This document shows positions 1 through 11,502 of a DNA stretch of 64,000 nt, in pieces. Both the position numbers and the translations under genes were made by a program. The stretch's first letter is position 1. Every line of letters starts with the position of its first letter. Under the pieces are notes generated by a model. That model was given only the letters and a program-made list of their open reading frames with translations, did not search any database and was not told the DNA's origin. This DNA is from Sciurus carolinensis (Eukaryota; Chordata; Mammalia; Rodentia; Sciuridae): assembly GCF_902686445.1 (NCBI RefSeq), contig NC_062217.1:167522098-167586097 (forward strand), given 5' to 3'.

Positions 1-1179
1 TCTACAAAGCTGCTTTAGGATGTTCCTCAAGTGCTACAAGAAAGTACGGGCAGAGATTTCTACCCAAACATAGGCATGATCTGGTTGGGAAATCTGATCA
101 TACACTGGTAACCCCTCTGAAGAAGTTACTGGAAGCTTCCAGGTTGGGACCTGTTGGATAAGTAAACCTGGCTAGGTGGAAACGATGGGGAAAGGCCATC
201 AGAGGCCAAGGGAACAGCAAGTGCACAGGGTTGTAAGCAATTCTTTGTGGTTAGAAGCTGGGTTGGTTGATGAGATCGAGTTTAAGGCTTCATCTTTAGA
301 TGCTAGAATTTATGACCACTTGGCACTAAGCAGCAAAAATCAAAGATACAGAATTTATCCTACAATGTGCACCTGAGTTACCTGAACATAGTTACAAATG
401 CCTGGCCCTGGACCATGACCAAGTGCAATCCATGTCCCCAAAGCCTTCTGACTGAGACACCACCACTCTCAGGAAGTTTCAAGGCAAATTAGAAAAGACA
501 AATATTTAGGAGCTAACACACTTAAGGATGGACTGAGACGGCTTGGAAGGTTACTGTAGAGAAAGTACCTATGGGCACAGGACCACTGGGCTTAGGGGCT
601 GTTTTACAAAAGAACCAGCATGGGCCATTCTCAGTTTCTCCATAGGTCGGAACTATGGAGACAAGCCAATTTCATTTGAAAATTTTTTTTTTAATTTTCT
701 TAGAGTTGTATCTAAAACCTGAACTGTTTATATGGAGTGACTCAAGCATTCTCCAAATATAGGTCAGTGTTCATCCAACAGGACAGATTCTCATAGTAGT
801 CCTTGAAACATACTGCTAGATAATCTCAAGACACCCTGAAAACCCAGAGAGCAGCAGTGAGAGAATCGCTCATCCTCCTACATGATAAGGATTTCAGAGA
901 GGATAAAATGAAACCAATATGCTACAGACTCAAAGTCCCCTGAGCTAGAAAGCCGACACACCAGGAGAGATCCTTTCCTGGTAAAAGAGGATGAGGGATC
1001 CTTAAGGTTGCTTCTCTAACAAGAGTTTATGGACTTTGAAATCAAAGTTTAGAAAGTCTCCAAACAATGGCATTGTGACTGTCACCTCTGCAATACCAAA
1101 TAAGCTTTGTCCCTACAATAAAAAAAAAAAATTAAGATTTATAAATGGCTGGTCTGTTGGATTTTTAAAATAATCTTAC
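1..1179. other. NSMCE4A intron 4, no exon seen
   Basis: I searched for the expected next NSMCE4A exon and did not find it. The stretch is ordinary AT-rich intron with short A- and T-runs. Confidence 0.7.
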
Positions 1180-1331
1180 AGAAAGTGGAATGTATGGGTT
1201 TTATTAAAGGTGTTTTCTGCTGTTTTGCCTGATATTTTCCAGGAGTCATAGACTATGAATTCAAAATCAGAACTATCTTCATCACGGATGAGTTCTTCAG
1301 CTTCTAGCGGATTTACACCCATATGTGTCAG
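1180..1331 (-). CDS. NSMCE4A: NSMCE4A coding exon 4 (last exon inside the window)
   Basis: This exon encodes residues 165-214 plus two bases of the next codon. The acceptor is TTGTAG|CTGACA and the donor is TTTCT|GTAAGA. It starts [19 protein letters not shown], followed by FIVYDSW and a stretch ending THTFHF, all matching the middle of human NSE4A with a few substitutions (Pro to Ser after the acidic run, Thr to Ser and Arg to Lys after the Trp). The next exon, expected to begin with a Leu-Gly-Ser-Ile-type sequence, is not present between 1 and 1179 and must lie further left. Confidence 0.96.
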
Positions 1332-4300
1332 CTACAAAAACGAAGGAAAACAAAAAGCCCCAGTTAAGCCACAAGCAGTCATTTACCACATCCAGTCATC
1401 TGCACAACCCCAAGGGGCAGAGGCAAAGCCTGTCTTCAGCATCTTACCATGCTGGTTCAATTTCTTATGGTAAAAACAGTGTTCTATATGCATTCTACTC
1501 AAAGTTACCATTTTGTGGCAAATATCCGTCACCCTCTGGGTGAGAAATGCCATGCTTTAGACTAGTGGTTCTCCACCAGGATGATTTTGCCTCCAAGGGA
1601 CTTTTGGCAATGGCTAAGTATTTTTGGTGGTCACAGCTGATGCGCTATCGAATCTATGTAGAAGTCAGGAGGCTGCCCAGCCTTCTACAGTACACAGTAC
1701 AGGCTCCAAAGCAAAGACTCACCCAGCTCAGTGCCAAGCTGAGAAACCTGCTGCAGCCCCTGGCAGGCTAAGGGGTTCAAGAATGCTAGAAGAGCTGAGC
1801 CCCCTGGGGAGTCTTGTACCACAACTAGTTGTCAGTCGAGCTGTACTAGCATAAAAATACAGAATCACATCCCAAATCAAAAACTCCAAAACAGAACAGG
1901 GAGGTTCCTGGCTTTCAAACTTTAATCGTTAGCCAATTTCCTAGAGTTCATTATTCAGCTAGAACCTCCGTAAACCCAGAGAGCAGCCGTGAGAGAACTG
2001 CTCATCTTCCCGGGAAGAGTTGGCAGAAGTCAAACAATTCTCTCATCTCGAAGCTTATCTTACAGAAAATGATTTACATTGAATTTACTTTTATGAAAGA
2101 ATACTTTTATTGCATTATGCTGTAAAATGTCTGAGCATTATTACATGAAAATAGTAATATCATATGTAAACAATAATCACAAAGCCCTCAAGGAGCTTAA
2201 TCTTATTAAAGGCAACCAAACTTCAAAGCAAAGAAAGGCTACAAGGGCCTTTCACTGTGGCATGGTCGGAGCTCTTCCATTCTCTTGCCACCCAATCCTA
2301 CCTCACCCTTGTGGGAGGGTGTTTCAATTTTTGTCTGGTGCAGTGGGCCACGCCTGTAATCCTAGCAAATCAGGAGGCTGAGGCAGGAGGATAGAGAGTT
2401 CAAGCTAGCCTCAGCAGATTAGCAAGGCCCTTAGCAACTCAGTGAGAATTTGTCTCTAAATAAAATATAAAAAAAGGACAGGGGATGTGGCTCAGTGATT
2501 AAGCCCCCCTGGGTTCAATCCCCGGTACCAAAAGCAAATTTTTTTTTTTTTTTTGGTCTGGTCAAATCTACCAGTTTTTTCCTTACAGAGTCTCTGTTTG
2601 ATGTTGTACTTGGGAAGGCTTTCTCCAACCAGAGTCTAGACAAATATTAATTTAGGGTTTTATATTTACTGCTTTAAGATTTCTGGATTAATTCTGATAT
2701 GACATTTAAAGTACAGAGCTTAATCTTATTTTTTTTAAATAATTTTTAAACTATCCGATATATGTTCACTTTATTCAGCTGTACATTAGTGTGCTTTTTC
2801 CTAAAGGCATTATATTTCATACACACACAAAGTTTTTTTGTTTTTGTTTTTGTTTTTTTAAGAAAAAGAGAACATTTTAAGGTATTAAAAAAAACAAATT
2901 GGAAATAACTGGCTGCCTCAAACCTTTACAACATAGTCACTTCATCTGGTCAGATCTCACAGTACTAAATCATTTTAATAACCACTTAACATAAACACCC
3001 AGTTGGAAATTTTATGTCCATACCAATGTGCATCTCTGTGCTAGGACAGAGGTTGACTCAGAGCAGAATAAAGCGAAAACAGAGCAAGACACAAGGTCAA
3101 TCTCGGTGTACGTTTTTTAGTAAATCCATGAAAAGAGTTTTAAAATTTCAGGTAACAGTGGGCTGGGATTGCTCAATGGTACAGTGCTTGCCTAGCAACA
3201 CGTGAGGCACTGGGTTCAATCTTCAGCACCACATATACATAAATAAAATAAACTATTGTGTCCACCTACAACTAAAAATATTTAAAAACAAAAAATTTCA
3301 GGTAACAACTATTCAAATTTCTTAAGAGGCAAAGAAAAATGAGTAAAACAAAACAAAACTATAATCATATTCTCAAAGGCAGCCCAAAATATGCCTCTTC
3401 ACCAGAACTCACATCTCCAGCTGAGCTCTGTCCCCTGCAGTGAGAACTGTAGCCTAGCCCAGGCAAAAGGCCCCCAGGTTCTGGAGAATGATCTAGACAA
3501 TTATGAAGTGACTGAGGAAATGGCCATTTATGAATAACAGCATCCAGAGCCTCAGAACACTAAGAGATTTTCAAACTGTTCTAAGTTCCCAGTCCAGATT
3601 CCACCACATAGTTCTACTTTCATCTGTTTAATCTGGCAAGATCTCTTTAGAGGATTCTGAGACCAGAAAAAGAAAAAAAGGAAATGAAGTGAAGACCATT
3701 TGCAGATTGATATATGCCAAGTTGATAATTATACAATATAACAGAAAAAACACATTAAAATTGGATAGCTTTGAACTTACTAGAGTTTCAACATATCTTA
3801 ACATATCAAATGAGTTCAGATCAGAGCGCAGCTGCTTTGCTTTCTCTTTGCCCAAATCAGAAGCCAGAACAAGAAACTGGGCATCTAGAACTGCTTCTCT
3901 TGCTCGGGACACTAATGAGAAAAGGAAAATAAGCACATTATTGACAGATACCTCCCCCAAATTTCCAACTACTTATTAGGACTTCTCACTGGGTTTTAAA
4001 AAAAAAAAAAAAAAACACACAAAAGGCTGAAAATGAATCTATTTTCTAAAACTGGTGCCCACCTCACCAAAATCTCAATCCAAACTGACCAGTCTTCCTA
4101 AAAGTCCGCTTTCTATCTAGTTTTCATGCTCCAAGTAACTGAACCACAATCTCTTAACAACCCCAGTTTAACAAAAATCTCTATCATGTGTGACACTCAA
4201 ATAACCCCTTCCAATCACTATTCTCACCTGTGCTGATATAAGTCGAATGTCCACTAGGGGAGACATGAAGTTTGGAGAGATGAAGGTTCAACTGGAGGAA

Positions 4301-7223
4301 ACAGCAAGGCTGGGGGTGCTGGGCTTAACACCCTGTGGGTGACAGGGAGCATGAAAAAGCAGTCTGGGAACACCTGCAGAGCAGAACTCTAAGTGGGAGC
4401 CCAGAAGAGACCAGTCCAGCCAAGTTCAAAATACAAAAATGCTCCTCCGGCTTGCTCCTCAACGCCATTTCATTTATAGCACTGCTTTCCTGAACGAGCC
4501 TCACAAAAACAGCAAAGTCTCAGCTGGAGAACTTGCTGAACTTGTTTTTGTTCTTATTCATCATTTTTGTTCTCGGAGGAAAGGTTTCTAACCATTTCGG
4601 GAGAGTCACTGCAGAAGTGACAATGAGAAAGGAAGCCAGGCAGAGGCAGAAGCTGGTTACTGGATGGACTTGTTCCTGGGCTCTACTCTATATGGCCCTT
4701 GCCCATCAGCCCCATGGCATGCTGCAAGAAAAGTGCAAATATCACATCACAGATGCCTGCTGGACCTCTAAAGATTTAGAACAGAGACATTACATCCATG
4801 AATGTAGAGAAAGTAGAATTCTATTTCTAGGGCAACTTTTAGGGTCCAGGTGAGAGAATAATTTTGTCTGAAATTTCCGTGGTACCGCAGTCAGAGCAGA
4901 AGACACAACTGGAGAGCATGTCGACAGGAAGTGTTAAAGGTGGCAATCCTGAAGCCACTAGCCATACGAGGAAATGGCTAGAAGCAAGTATCCCAGTCCA
5001 TGAAGAACATGAGGAACTGGGCTGTCAGGACCAGTTCTGTTGACTCTCACCCTGATTTTTGCCTGCATTCTCCCTTTGCATTCCCACAGAATTGAGAGAG
5101 GATTCTGGGGGGACAGTGTCTGAAGAGTGTCCTAGAACTCTTTGACCCCCACCCCCTTCCTGTCATTGAACACAAATCACTGCTACCACAACCACTTTTA
5201 TTGCTTTTAATTCAATCGAAGTGTTATGGTTTGGATGTGAGGTGTCCCCCAAAAGCTCATGTGAGACAATGCAGGAAGGTTCAGAGGAGAAATAGTTGGG
5301 TTGTGAGAATTTTAACCTAATAAGTGACTTAATCCTAATGGGATTAACTGAGTGGTAACTGGAGGAGGGTGGGATATGGTTGGAGGAAGTGGTTAATTGG
5401 GGGCATGGCTATGGGGTATATATTTTGTATCTGGAGCAGGGAGTCTCTCTCTCTCTCTGCATCCTGATCACTAAGTAAGCTGCATCCCTCTGCCACACTT
5501 GTCCGCCATGATGTTCTGCCTCACCTCCAGCCCCAAGGAACAAAGAGGGCCTTCTACGGACTAAGACCTCTGAAACTATGAGCCCTCAATTAACTTTTCC
5601 TTCCTGTTATGTTCCGGATGGGTTCTTTTAGTCACAGCAGTGAAAAAGCTGACTAAAACACTAAGATTCTTTTCTTAAAGCTCCCAGTCCAGTTCTCTAA
5701 ATTACCCCCTCCTCCTTGGAGGCCAACAGGTGCACTTGCAGACATGGCCACCACCACCGGGTTACAGGAGGACCACAGCTGGGGGACAAGAAACTAGAAC
5801 AGGAACAGGGAAAAGAAATGGGACATCAGAGTCTAGCTCAGTTCTTCAGTTCATCCATTCAATAAATGTGATTCACTGTAAAGCTCTCAAACTGTGAACC
5901 CACAACAGAACCGTGGGGGGCGGGCCTGTTAAAACATAGTGGGACCCACCCCCGAATGTCACGTGGATCCCTGAGTCTATGCTTAGCAAGTGCACAATGA
6001 AAGTAGCATTCTTGCTATAACGAAAAAGCTTCCAAACCCTGCAAAGCACCATCACAAATGTGGGAACTGTGTAATGTCAATAACTGGGCTCTTATATAAA
6101 ACTAAATGATCATAAAACATACAATAGCATATATAAAACTATGAATTACCTCCATTAAACAGAGTGTTGGCCTCTTCAAGGACCTCTGTTAATTTGTCGC
6201 TGGCGTTCAGAATATCCTCCCGGTTTTCTGTGTAAGAAAACACAAACTTTGGTAAAATGTGCTCATCGTTTACTAAGAAGTAGTTAACAAACTTGTGTCA
6301 CCTGAGGTGGCAAGGCCAAACCCCGCCCCTGATTCCTGGATAATTACTTGAAACGCCTTCACCTTTTTAACCAACTTGCCGGGAAGGAGAAAGGCGACCC
6401 TCCGCCTTAAGCAGCATGAACTTGAAAAGCAAACCCCGGCTCCCTCTACCCCTAACCCGGAGGGCTTGGCTCCTCTGCAGCCTCCGAGGAGGAGCGGTTC
6501 TCAAACTTTGCAAGCAACAGGGTCACCTGGGCGGCCACGCAGCAGACGCGCGGGCCCACCCAGAGTTTCAAAGTCGGTGGTCGGGAGGGAGGAGGTGCCT
6601 TTCGGGCAGCTCTCGGGGGACGCGTGGCTGCCGGGCCGGCCGCCCGCGCGAAGACCGGCTGGACGCAATTAAGAGCAGAGGCTTCGCGTCCTCTCCCTAG
6701 TGGCCGGCTGAGCTCGGGCGAGTCGCCGGCCAGGTCTGGCCTCCGGCTTTTCCAGCCTGCCCCTCGGGGACCCGCTGCCCCCCGCCAAGGTCGTGCGGCT
6801 GCAGCGACAACACGAGCACTTTGTAAATAGGGGAAGGCGCGGCCGCCAGGCCTGCGCCGCACCTGCCCGCGGCCCCTCCCCGCCGCCGGGCGCAGGCGGA
6901 CCGCGGCCCCGGCCCGCGCCGCCCCGAGGCGCCGCCTTACGTTGGACGGAGTTGATGAGCGCCCGGTACTGATGGCGGATCTGGCGGCACAGGCCGTGGT
7001 CGGTCTCCGCCTCCAAGCTGGCCGGGTCCACCATCTCGTCCCCGGAATCCGACGGCTCTGCCTCCTCCAAGCTCGGGCGCTCCGGGGCCTCCCTGCGCTC
7101 CGGCGCGGCGCCGCGGCGGGACAACGGGGACCGCGAGCGGGAGCGAGAACGGGTGCGGTCCCGGTGCGGGTCGCGGCCCCGGCCCCGGCCCTCGGACCGG
7201 CGGCCGCTGCTGTCTCCAGACAT
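1180..7223 (-). CDS. NSMCE4A: NSMCE4A (NSE4A), coding exons 1-4, gene partial at its 3' end
   Basis: NSMCE4A is the kleisin-like subunit of the SMC5/6 complex. It bridges the SMC heads and binds NSE3 (MAGE-type) and NSE1, and the complex acts in the nucleus in homologous-recombination repair and replication-fork stability. Four minus-strand exons join in phase: 6941-7223 (283 nt), 6150-6227 (78 nt), 3781-3911 (131 nt) and 1180-1331 (152 nt), giving 214 codons plus two bases. Every junction has GT donor and AG acceptor. The translated segments match my memory of human NSMCE4A almost residue for residue, for example [22 protein letters not shown], [20 protein letters not shown] and [19 protein letters not shown]. 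The human protein is about 385 residues, so roughly the last 170 residues, including most of the C-terminal Nse4 domain, lie off the left edge. The N-terminal Nse3-binding helices are complete here. No frameshift or stop is seen, so the copy looks functional. Confidence 0.97.
1561..1752 (+). mobile_element. MER5A-type hAT-Charlie DNA transposon
   Basis: It begins actagtggttctccaccagg and ends in gtgccaagctgagaaacc, the inverted terminal motif of MER5A; the centre contains ggacttttggcaatggctaa and the tctacagtacacagtaca block. It lies in NSMCE4A intron 3. Confidence 0.72.
2334..2540 (+). mobile_element. B1-dID dimeric SINE
   Basis: The left half is B1-like (cacgcctgtaatcctagcaa, gaggctgaggcaggaggata), the linker is A-rich, and the right half is ID-like (gatgtggctcagtgattaag, gggttcaatccccggtacca). 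It lies in NSMCE4A intron 3. Confidence 0.88.
3158..3291 (+). mobile_element. ID SINE with 16-bp target duplication
   Basis: The body is ctgggattgctcaatggtac ... gggttcaatcttcagcacca plus an A-rich tail. AAAATTTCAGGTAACA is repeated exactly at 3142-3157 and 3292-3307. Confidence 0.9.
3781..3911 (-). CDS. NSMCE4A: NSMCE4A coding exon 3
   Basis: This exon encodes residues 121-164 and ends on a codon boundary. The acceptor is CATTAG|TGTCCC and the donor is ACTCTA|GTAAGT. It reads through the highly conserved stretch [20 protein letters not shown] and ends with RYVETL, as in mammalian NSE4A. It is the last part of the N-terminal kleisin domain that contacts NSE3. Confidence 0.97.
5222..5660 (+). 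mobile_element. MaLR-type solo LTR
   Basis: The element begins TGTTATGGTTTGGATGTGAG and ends GCTGACTAAAACA, the TG...CA ends and 3' motif of mammalian MaLR (MST/ORR1-like) LTRs. It contains a TC microsatellite at about 5443-5458 and the MaLR-type ctctgaaactatgagccc block. It lies in NSMCE4A intron 2, antisense to the gene. No internal coding sequence is present. Confidence 0.8.
6150..6227 (-). CDS. NSMCE4A: NSMCE4A coding exon 2
   Basis: This exon encodes the rest of Gln95 through residue 120 and one base of codon 121. The acceptor is ACACAG|AAAACC and the donor is GGAG|GTAATT. It belongs to the conserved Nse3-binding helical region. Residue 120 is Gly (GGA) where the human protein has Glu, the only non-conservative change I notice in this exon. 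Confidence 0.96.
6496..6590. repeat. Possible MER20-like hAT relic within the CpG island
   Basis: The run gttctcaaactttgcaagca, followed by gggtcacctggg and cccacccagagttt, resembles old hAT-Charlie MER20-type repeats that start with ggttctcaaact. It is heavily CpG-altered and the call is weak. Confidence 0.35.
6941..7223 (-). CDS. NSMCE4A: NSMCE4A coding exon 1
   Basis: This exon encodes residues 1-94 plus the first base of codon 95. The start is the ATG at 7223-7221, chosen because the protein from there (MSGDSSGRR...) aligns with the known human N-terminus and G is at -3. A longer upstream frame exists but is CpG-island sequence without homology. Residues 10-35 form a low-complexity RD/RS-rich tract (repeated Arg-Ser), residues 42-66 are acidic, and the helix containing [11 protein letters not shown] starts the conserved kleisin N-terminal region at about residue 80. 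The donor is C|GTAAGG at 6941/6940. Confidence 0.97.
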
Positions 7224-7241
7224 CGCGCCAATTCGCCGTGC

Positions 7242-7268
7242 AACTTCCGAACGGCGGAAGTTCGCGCC
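7242..7268. promoter_or_regulatory. Inverted ETS-site pair plus E2F-like site at the NSMCE4A start
   Basis: AACTTCCG (7242-7249) and CGGAAGTT (7255-7262) are a perfect 8-bp inverted repeat with a 5-bp spacer; each half contains the GGAA core of GABPA/ETS sites. TTCGCGCC (7261-7268) directly overlaps the second half and fits the E2F consensus TTSSCGC. They lie 19-45 bp upstream of the ATG, so near the likely transcription start. Function is inferred from motifs only. Confidence 0.55.
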
Positions 7269-7539
7269 AGAAACTGAAACCCCTGCTCGGCGCGAGCGCC
7301 TGCTCCCGGCGGAACGCGGCTCCGGGCCCGGCGCGAGCGCACAGCGACGCCTGTGGCGGGAGGCCTGCACAGGGGCCTGGGCCGCCGCCGCGCCGGGCTG
7401 CCGCGGGCGCGGGGTCCGCACCTGCCGGGGCCGCGGCGCGCCCGGGCGCTGCCCACTGCACCCGGGGGCGCTGGCCGGGGCCCCGCAGGGCCCTCCACAT
7501 GGGTGTAACGCGACCCCACTTACTCCGCACTGCAGGGTC

Positions 7540-10500
7540 TTAGACTCTTGGCTTTCTGGTCCCCCGGGCCCACCCCGCTAGACCTGCCATCTTGCCAGGG
7601 TCCCTTAGCTCTCCAGGACGCAGCTACAGCCTGGCAACAGCGTGGGCACGCAGCCCTTGGCTGAGCGAGTCCCTGGGGTGGAGCAGGACAGGACGAGTGC
7701 GGGGACAAGAGGAGAGTGGTCCGCTGCTGGCTCATCATCTGCGACCAGAGCCGGGGGGGCGGGGCGGTGAAATGGGGTTTCTATGCAGCCTACAGTACCA
7801 CTCTGAGGACACAAGAAGGAACAAAAGTGACCGGGGCTCCTTGAACTTTCTCATAGTGAACTGTCAACCATCCCGCTTAAAATCTCCAACACGGAAGGCT
7901 GTTCATAACTGACTCTCAGGCCAGAATATTCCAAAAATACCTCTTAAAGTTTCAGGAAGATGGAATTGTATTCAGTACAGTTTTTGAAGATTAATGTAAA
8001 TGCCCTTCCATGGGTTGTATTGCAAATGTTCCCCGCAAGCTCCCTTTGATGCTAAGAACACCCTTTTTTGAAGGAACAACAGTATAAGCTGGATTACTAC
8101 ACAAACCCACAAGACTGTGTTTTGTGCATCACATTTGCTAAACTTGAGGTGGCACTACTCCTTGCTGCCCGATAGCTGAGGCCCTACCTCTTCAGTGGAC
8201 ACCGGGCCAGTAGGTGGTGGTCTTCTCATTTTTCTTTCCCATTGACTGGTCTAGAGATGGGCATGTGATGGAGTCCTCGTAGGTGACATGTGAGAGGGTT
8301 CCTCATGAGGATGAAATGCAAACCCTCACTCCTCTGAGGTTCTTACCCAAGAACATGCTGCCTGGCATGTTGGCAGTCATCTGCTACTCAGGAGGTGACA
8401 AGCCTGAGGAAAGACAAGAATTCTGAGGACGGTGGAGAGGAAGGAGTGACTTGGCTGAATTGCTGGATGTACCACCTGCCTCCACACTCCTTATCAAGTA
8501 AACTACCGATACCCTAAGGCTTAAGACACTGCTAATAGTTATTGTAGTTCAACATACAGTGACCGAAACAAATGCTTAGTGTTCTCCCAGTGGAAATTCA
8601 TTCCAAACTCTAGACCAAAATACCTGCAACATTTTCATTCAATTCAATAAACTTTTGTTTTGATCGTTGTCATTGTACTGGGAATTAAACCCAGTACAAC
8701 CTCAAACCTGCTAACAAGCTTTTGATGTGTATGAATGGGCTTTTACCTCCCACTGGCTGAAGCATAGCCCGGAAAGGGAAGGGAAAGGAAGGGAAGGGTA
8801 GTGTGTCTGAGAAGTGGCTCTGTCTGCCCCAGGTGAGCCATCAGCCTTTGGGGATACATTTTTTCCCAACAATTCAGATTGCTGATTCCTTACCACATTT
8901 AGTTATGAAACTATTTGGTCTACCACCCCTTAAAAATCATTTATTTTGAAATGATTTCAAATTTACAGAAGTCACAGGAAGAATACAGAGAACTCCAGTA
9001 ACCCAGCTGTGAAGGGCTCACGGTCCCCTCCTCCCCTCACTAGATTCCTGTCATCTTCCCTTACGTGGGACCAAGCTGTCCATGTGATGCCATCTTTCCT
9101 TATTGTACGTTTCTCCCCAACAAGGACTGCTTCCTGTACAACCACCAAACAACCATCCCTGTCAGGAAATCCACACTATTCACCTCTACCATCCAGCGCT
9201 CAGACTCAGTGGTCCACAGCTGTCCCAACAATGTCCCAACATTTCTGGTCAAATTTCCCTCCCAGATCACATGTTGCATAAAGCTTTCTCTTTCATCTCC
9301 TTCAGCCTGGAGTATTTCCTCGTCTTTCTTGTCCTCCGTGACCTTGATGGTATTGGAGTACCATGAAAAATACATTTTATAGGTTCTTCCTCAACCTAGG
9401 TCAGTGCAATACTTCATGTCCAGACTTGGGCCATACATTGCTGGCAGGAATCGCACAGAGACCAAGCCATGGTCTCGGTGCTTCTCGGTAGGGAGAACGT
9501 GATGTCTACCTGCGCCAGCATGGTGATGCGCTTCTTGATCGACTGGCGTCTGCTAGGTTTCTCCACCACAAAGTAGTCATTTTCTCTTGCATTTTCTATG
9601 GAAAAATATTCCAGAACTACCTCAGTATCTTCTGCTTTTTAAATCTTTACTTAGCATCTATACCCACATGAATTACCTACCCTTACGATGATTGCTAAGT
9701 GGTGTTTCTATGTCCATCATTCCTCAGATACGTGGACACTGCGCTGCGAGTAAGTGCTTCCCTATTGCTTATCCATTCATTCAAGTATTTGTTCGTTCAT
9801 TTGATTTGTTACTTCCATGATTTACTTTGATGCCTAAATTGTTCCAGATTTGATTGGTGGGAGCCCCTTCCAAGTGTTTACTCTGTCCTTTGAGCACAGA
9901 CTTTTTCACTCTTTGACCACTTCCTTACTTTTCTGTGTGAGAAATGGAAAAAAGTCTGGTGGTTCGGTTGTAAAATCTAGTATTCAGCCTTTATTGGACC
10001 CAACTGTAGCCCTTCCCTTTTGCCCGCCCTAAAATTAGCCAATCACGTAGGTCGTAATCCAGAACTCCCCCAATCAGAGTGAAGGGCAGCGGGCCGTTAG
10101 GTGGGAGACAGAAGCAGGGGCCGCCCACCCGGCACCCTTGCTAGCCCGGTACCAGCTGCTTGTGCTTCTGGAAGAAAAGGTGTGCCTTGCCCGCCCACTT
10201 TCGAGCACGTGTTTGATTTCTGGCAGCACCTCTTATTTCCAACATCTTCACAGCATGGATGCACGTGTGTTCCTTGCCTAGTCCTGAATCAGTCATTTCT
10301 CCACGAGTGCTGCTGTCTTTGAGAGGAGAGTGGATTTTGAAACCAAGATCTGATGCTCAGTGTGCTCATTAATGCTGGGATGTTATTGCTTCTAAATCTT
10401 TCCAGGAAACAGAACTAGGAAATCATGTGTAGACATACTTACATATAAACACACGTGCTTATTTTCTATTTTTATATTCATGGAGTGAAATTGTGTTTTA

Positions 10501-10560
10501 AGGTCATTTAACACTTCCAATTCCAATCCAGCACCTCTGGGGTTTTATCCTGTCCCTGAT
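7540..10560. other. Intergenic sequence between NSMCE4A and TACC2
   Basis: Apart from the old L1 fragment at 8930-9400, I see no gene. A GGGAA-rich purine tract lies at about 8770-8800. Two CCAAT motifs near 10036 and 10070 precede GC-rich sequence (10080-10210) that could be a decayed LTR, but boundaries are lacking. Confidence 0.6.
8930..9400 (-). mobile_element. Old L1 3' UTR fragment
   Basis: The plus strand begins tttattttgaaatgatttca and continues aatttacagaagtcacagga and gaactccag, the reverse of L1M-type 3' UTRs. The open frames on both strands here are chance frames. Confidence 0.65.
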
Positions 10561-11075
10561 GGCCAATTTTATTGTCAATAAATGTATTGTGGTTATGTTT
10601 TTCTTTTTAAGTGCCAACTAGACTGGGCCAAGGGAAACCCAGACAGTGGGTGAAAACATTATTTCTGGGTGTGTCTTGAGGGTTTTTCTAGACTAGTATT
10701 TGGATTGGTGAACTGAACAGATTTGCCTTCACCACCGTGGGTGGGGATCATCGAGGGCCTGCTCAAAGGAACAAAAACGCAGAGAAATGGAGAATCTTCT
10801 CTTACATCTTGAGCAGGGACATCTGCCCCTAGACACTGAAGTTTTCCCCTTAGGCCTTACACCCCCCAACTCCCACGCAGTTCTCAGGCCTCTGACCTTG
10901 AACTAGGAGTTACAACATCAGTTTTCCTGGCTCTTAGGGCTTCAGCTCAGACTGAATTCTTCTCCAGACCACATATTGTGGTGCTTCTCAGCCTCCATAA
11001 CTGATAAGCCAAGGTGTACGCTAAGTTTACACACACACACAAAGATATCCTATTGATTCTGTTTCTCTAGAAAAC
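10560..11075 (+). repeat. Old LTR-type retroelement relic, family not assigned
   Basis: Blocks such as gtgccaactagactgggcca, gggtgtgtcttgagggtttt, ttgccttcaccaccgtgggt and tctgtttctctagaaaactc follow the order of a common ancient mammalian interspersed repeat ending gagaaccctgactaata. It includes a short CA run at 11029-11040. Confidence 0.55.
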
Positions 11076-11502
11076 TCTGATGAATGCTTTCTCTTTCCAT
11101 ATTTGTAAATTCTTTTTCAAAAGTGAGAGGCCTGGTTTCCATTAGCATCAGTGTGATATATTTCCTTATTTGCCTAATCCTCCTATATGAAGCCAATCTT
11201 CCCTGTGCGCTGGGCCCTGGGCTTTCACACTTAGCTGCAATTGCTGATGAATCACTCGTAGCTATTTGCTATCATTTTTCAGAGTGTTAACCAAGCTTGG
11301 CAATAGCTTTATTGTTACCATTTCCTTTATGTCTCTAATATCTAATACATTAAAGCTAACACATCTCCTTCACTGAATTACCATCTGTGCTAACCACCAA
11401 TGAAAGATTCTTTTTCTTTTCTTTGTATGTGTGTGGGTGTGTGCAGGCACATGTGTGTTCATGTGCGTGCTAGGGATCAGCCCAGAGCCTCAAGTTGCTA
11501 GG

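Larger units (their letters stand above)
6450..7530. promoter_or_regulatory. CpG island spanning the NSMCE4A promoter, exon 1 and 5' part of intron 1
   Basis: Base composition changes abruptly to very GC-rich sequence with frequent CpG between about 6450 and 7530, unlike the flanks. This is typical of a housekeeping promoter and explains the long meaningless open frames on both strands here. Transcription of NSMCE4A would start just right of 7223. Confidence 0.9.

Noticed and set aside
6452..7519. Open frame of 355 codons on the minus strand, and several others over the NSMCE4A first exon
   Set aside because: It is in a different frame from the real exon 1 and exists because the CpG island has few stop codons. 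The homology is all in the frame starting at 7223.
10020..10215. Two CCAAT motifs and GC-rich sequence suggesting a promoter or LTR
   Set aside because: There are no LTR ends, TATA box, poly(A) signal or exon donor to support either call.
10340..10560. Possible short exon or regulatory block between the GC-rich patch and the old repeat
   Set aside because: It is AT-rich with no splice or coding signal; nothing distinguishes it from neutral sequence.
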